Position numbers and translations under genes: made by a program. A stretch of 61,539 nt of DNA from Fibrobacter succinogenes (lineage in GTDB: Bacteria > Fibrobacterota > Fibrobacteria > Fibrobacterales > Fibrobacteraceae), in contig CACXXH010000013.1 of assembly GCA_902771595.1 (NCBI GenBank), positions 1 to 61,539 of the forward strand. Reading direction: 5' to 3'. The first letter of the stretch is position 1, and each line of letters begins with the position of its first letter. The notes below the pieces were generated by a model, which made no database searches, was not told the DNA's origin, and worked only from the letters and a program-made list of their open reading frames with translations. This document shows positions 59,686 to 61,539 of the stretch, piece after piece.

Positions 59686-59723
59686 GGATGTTTATTGCGG
59701 GTCGAAGGATGTTTATTGCGGGT
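59686..59723. repeat. Tandem direct repeat at the mqnB 3' end
   Basis: Two 17-nt copies of GGATGTTTATTGCGGGT at 59686-59702 and 59707-59723 (period 21). The second reaches the mqnB stop codon. No function inferred. Confidence 0.7.
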
Positions 59724-60370
59724 TAAAGGTTGTCCAGAACCTGTTCCTTGAGGGCGGCCATGGCTTCGGGAATTTTCCAAGTGGAGGTATCGCGGTCGGT
59801 CGCGATATTGCTCACGGCGCGGAACTGGTAGCCGGGAATCCCGAAACGGCTGCACACGGCAAAGCAGGCCGCACCTTCCATCGTCTCGACATCGGCGTTA
59901 TAAAGGCGGCTGCGGCGGTTCGCAAGGTACACGGTACCGGTACAGCAGTTCACGGTCACGCCCGCAGCGGAGCGCACGGAAGCAAGCGCAAGCGAAAGGA
60001 AGCGCGACGATTCGCCCCTGTACACGAGTTCCTTGCCGGAAACTTCGCCCCATGAAAGAAAATGGCCTTCGCGGGTTTGCGCCCCCATGTCGCCCACAAC
60101 ATCGGTATCGACACGCACGACATCGCACAGGTCCAGGCCGCGGTTCGGATAGGCGCCGCAGACTCCGACCTGGATTACGCGCTCATAGCGCCTCTTCGAG
60201 AGGAGGAAAGCGAGATTGGTGGAGAATTCCAGAGCGCCCACGCCGCATACCGCGACATCGTACCGGGTGTTGAGCGCCTGCGGGGTGGACGACGCCACCA
60301 CAGCGGAAACCTGCGGATAGACCGCGTTGAATTCCACCCTGGATGCGAAGGCGACAAGCGTTCCGTTCAT
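59723..60370 (-). CDS. mqnB: Futalosine hydrolase
   Basis: Nucleosidase that releases hypoxanthine from futalosine. 215 residues of the MTA/SAH nucleosidase fold: VAVCGVGALEFSTNLAFLL, QVGVCGAYPNRGLDLCDVV, and the catalytic-type end AVSNIATDRDTSTWKI with METMEGAACFAV-like VETMEGAACFAV. Short spacing (12 nt) from the PfkB kinase upstream suggests cotranscription. Confidence 0.9.
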   Translation of the reverse strand: MNGTLVAFASRVEFNAVYPQVSAVVASSTPQALNTRYDVAVCGVGALEFSTNLAFLLSKRRYERVIQVGVCGAYPNRGLDLCDVVRVDTDVVGDMGAQTREGHFLSWGEVSGKELVYRGESSRFLSLALASVRSAAGVTVNCCTGTVYLANRRSRLYNADVETMEGAACFAVCSRFGIPGYQFRAVSNIATDRDTSTWKIPEAMAALKEQVLDNL

Positions 60371-60382
60371 GGCGCCCCCGGG

Positions 60383-61339
60383 CTATTCCTGCTTTTCGAG
60401 TTCCGGACGGATAATTTCTTCAAGTTCCGCAACACGCTCGAGACTGAGCATCCACGGCTTTTCGACTTCGCAGCGGGCAACGGCAACAGCGGTCGCCTTC
60501 ACGAGGCATTCCTCGAAATCGAGTCCCATGCTGTCGGCATAGAGCCAGGCGGCAAAGAAGGAATCGCCGGCGCCCACGTTGTTCTGCACTTCCACGGTAG
60601 GCGGCAGCACCGTAATGCTCTGGAACTTCTTTTCCACAAAGCGGAACGCGCGCACCGGAGAATCCTCGTCGGTCACCACGAGGTTCTTGATGGGGAGGCG
60701 TTCGAGCACGGCGGTCGCCGTCATCTTCCAGAACTGCGGGCTGGACTTCACCTGCGGAATTCCGAGGCGGTCGAGCAGCTGGCTGTATTCGGGCATGTTT
60801 ATCTTGAGGAGTTCCACGCCCTTCTCGAGCCAGGAATCGATATCCGTGATAGCGTCGACATACACGCGTTTGCCCGCAAAATCAAGATTGCTGATGCAAT
60901 TCACGTCGAAATGTTCCGGGAAAGACCCGCACAGGGCGACGCTCTGCGCCGAATTCCAGTGCTCGGCCAGCGTCTGCGTAAAATCCTGGTTCTCGAAATC
61001 CGAAAGTTCCGGCGAAGGTTCGATAAGTTCGGTCGATTCGCCCCCGCAGGCAATTGTCGTGCAGACGCGCGTCGGTTCCTTTATCCATATCGGAGCCTGC
61101 TGTATACCGCAAGCGGAAATCTCGTCGAAGATGCGCGAGCCGTGATCGGCCCCGAGAAAATGCATCAGGAGGGGCGTTCCGCCCAGGTTCTGCAATACAC
61201 GGCTGCAGTTGATGCCCTTCCCCGACGCATATTCCTCGACCTTCGAGATGCGGTGCACCTCGCCCGGCGTAAACTTGTCCAAGAAGAACAGACGCTGCCA
61301 AGCGGGATTCAAACCGAGAATGAGTATTTCCTGAGCCAT
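60383..61339 (-). CDS. PfkB-family carbohydrate kinase (1-phosphofructokinase/LacC-like)
   Basis: 318 residues. The FruK/LacC-type N-terminus is ILGLNPAWQRLFFLDKFTPGE with the GGKGINxSR-like segment ASGKGINCSRVLQNLGG. The phosphate-binding/catalytic signature is NNVGAGDSFFAAW (catalytic Asp in GAGD). The substrate is probably a sugar phosphate such as fructose-1-phosphate or tagatose-6-phosphate, but no transporter is adjacent to show which. Starts 8 nt after the tyrS stop. Confidence 0.87.
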   Translation of the reverse strand: MAQEILILGLNPAWQRLFFLDKFTPGEVHRISKVEEYASGKGINCSRVLQNLGGTPLLMHFLGADHGSRIFDEISACGIQQAPIWIKEPTRVCTTIACGGESTELIEPSPELSDFENQDFTQTLAEHWNSAQSVALCGSFPEHFDVNCISNLDFAGKRVYVDAITDIDSWLEKGVELLKINMPEYSQLLDRLGIPQVKSSPQFWKMTATAVLERLPIKNLVVTDEDSPVRAFRFVEKKFQSITVLPPTVEVQNNVGAGDSFFAAWLYADSMGLDFEECLVKATAVAVARCEVEKPWMLSLERVAELEEIIRPELEKQE

Positions 61340-61347
61340 GATTTACC

Positions 61348-61539
61348 CTAGAAATTCACCTTGTAGAACTTGCGCTTACCCACCTGGACCACCAGCTGGT
61401 CGCCGCCCTTGATTTCGATTTGGGCCTGCGGGTCGGCAAGCTTTTCGCCCGCAATCTTCACGCCGCCGTTCTGGACCATGCGACGGGCTTCGCCCTTGGA
61501 GGCAAACGCCTTGATTTCGACGAGCAGGTCCAGGGCACC
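61348..61539 (-). CDS. tyrS: Tyrosyl-tRNA synthetase, C-terminal end (partial)
   Basis: Only the last 63 codons are in the window; the gene runs off the right edge. The visible part is the S4-like RNA-binding domain: VEIKAFASKGEARRMV, NGGVKIAGEKLADP, and GGDQLVVQVGKRKFYKV followed by TAG at 61348-61350. This tail is characteristic of TyrS. Upstream partner of the PfkB-mqnB run. Confidence 0.85.
   Translation of the reverse strand, partial: GALDLLVEIKAFASKGEARRMVQNGGVKIAGEKLADPQAQIEIKGGDQLVVQVGKRKFYKVNF

Overview
This is a bacterial chromosome segment that most resembles Fibrobacter (phylum Fibrobacterota, FCB group), the anaerobic cellulose degraders. The assignment is inferred from gene content and style: no 16S or database search was possible. 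Supporting signs are Ser-rich linkers in secreted proteins, an Exb/AgmX/TPR envelope operon, futalosine-type menaquinone genes, an H1-like mini-histone, a SO_0444-type Cu/Zn permease, and -10 boxes of the form TANNTT. I recognise 54 protein genes or gene fragments and three tRNAs (Leu-UAA, Phe-GAA, Ser-UGA, none with an encoded CCA). There is no rRNA, CRISPR array, prophage or intact insertion sequence.

Layout. 1-5739: minus-strand sugar-nucleotide and polysaccharide-export block (rfbA, rfbB, rfbC, LMW phosphatase, wza, manC). 5818-12488: Ski2-like helicase, Cu/Zn permease with its ArsR regulator and operator, ispD, and an Rpn/PD-(D/E)XK protein. 12671-21693: minus-strand minor-pilin operon (FimT-, PilV-, PilW- and a giant PilX-like protein of more than 2,000 residues, with a 1-nt frameshift near its 3' end). 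21920-23693: small unknown genes and tRNA-Leu. 23700-28653: ftsX-envC-holB-recJ operon. 28698-32169: ybbR, tsaD, a small secreted protein, birA. 32414-34851: ubiA/ubiX/ubiE-type menaquinone operon. 35024-37546: CotH-kinase lipoprotein. 37723-40110: tRNA-Phe, HD-GYP protein, tRNA-Ser, comF. 40176-45625: mreB-mreC-mreD-mrdA-rodA rod-shape operon. 46123-58348: outer-membrane protein, then ExbB / two ExbD / AgmX-TonB, two TPR-rich genes (each broken by one frameshift; one starts with a PorV-like barrel) and a beta-helix/OmpA protein. 58532-61539: mini-histone, mqnD, mqnB, a PfkB kinase and the 3' end of tyrS.

How the genes work together. Most of the window serves the cell envelope: O-antigen/capsule precursors and export, rod-shape peptidoglycan synthesis, septal hydrolase activation (FtsX-EnvC), a surface pilin set whose largest member is built like a tip adhesin, and a proton-motive-force-driven Exb/Tol-type motor with periplasmic TPR proteins and OmpA-anchored partners. 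The last locus has the parts list of the myxobacterial Agl/AgmX gliding motor but with new fusions, and is the best candidate here for an undescribed system. The two menaquinone blocks (ubiA-ubiX-ubiE and mqnD-mqnB) belong to the futalosine route.

Regulatory reading. Several genes have a TANNTT -10 box only 6-7 nt before the start codon, which predicts leaderless mRNAs. tRNA-Phe, tRNA-Ser and the OmpA gene have -35/-10 pairs with exactly 17-nt spacing. An inverted repeat GGTAAW-N6-TTTACC recurs upstream of the pilin operon, the exbB operon and tRNA-Phe. Many operon ends have clear rho-independent terminators.
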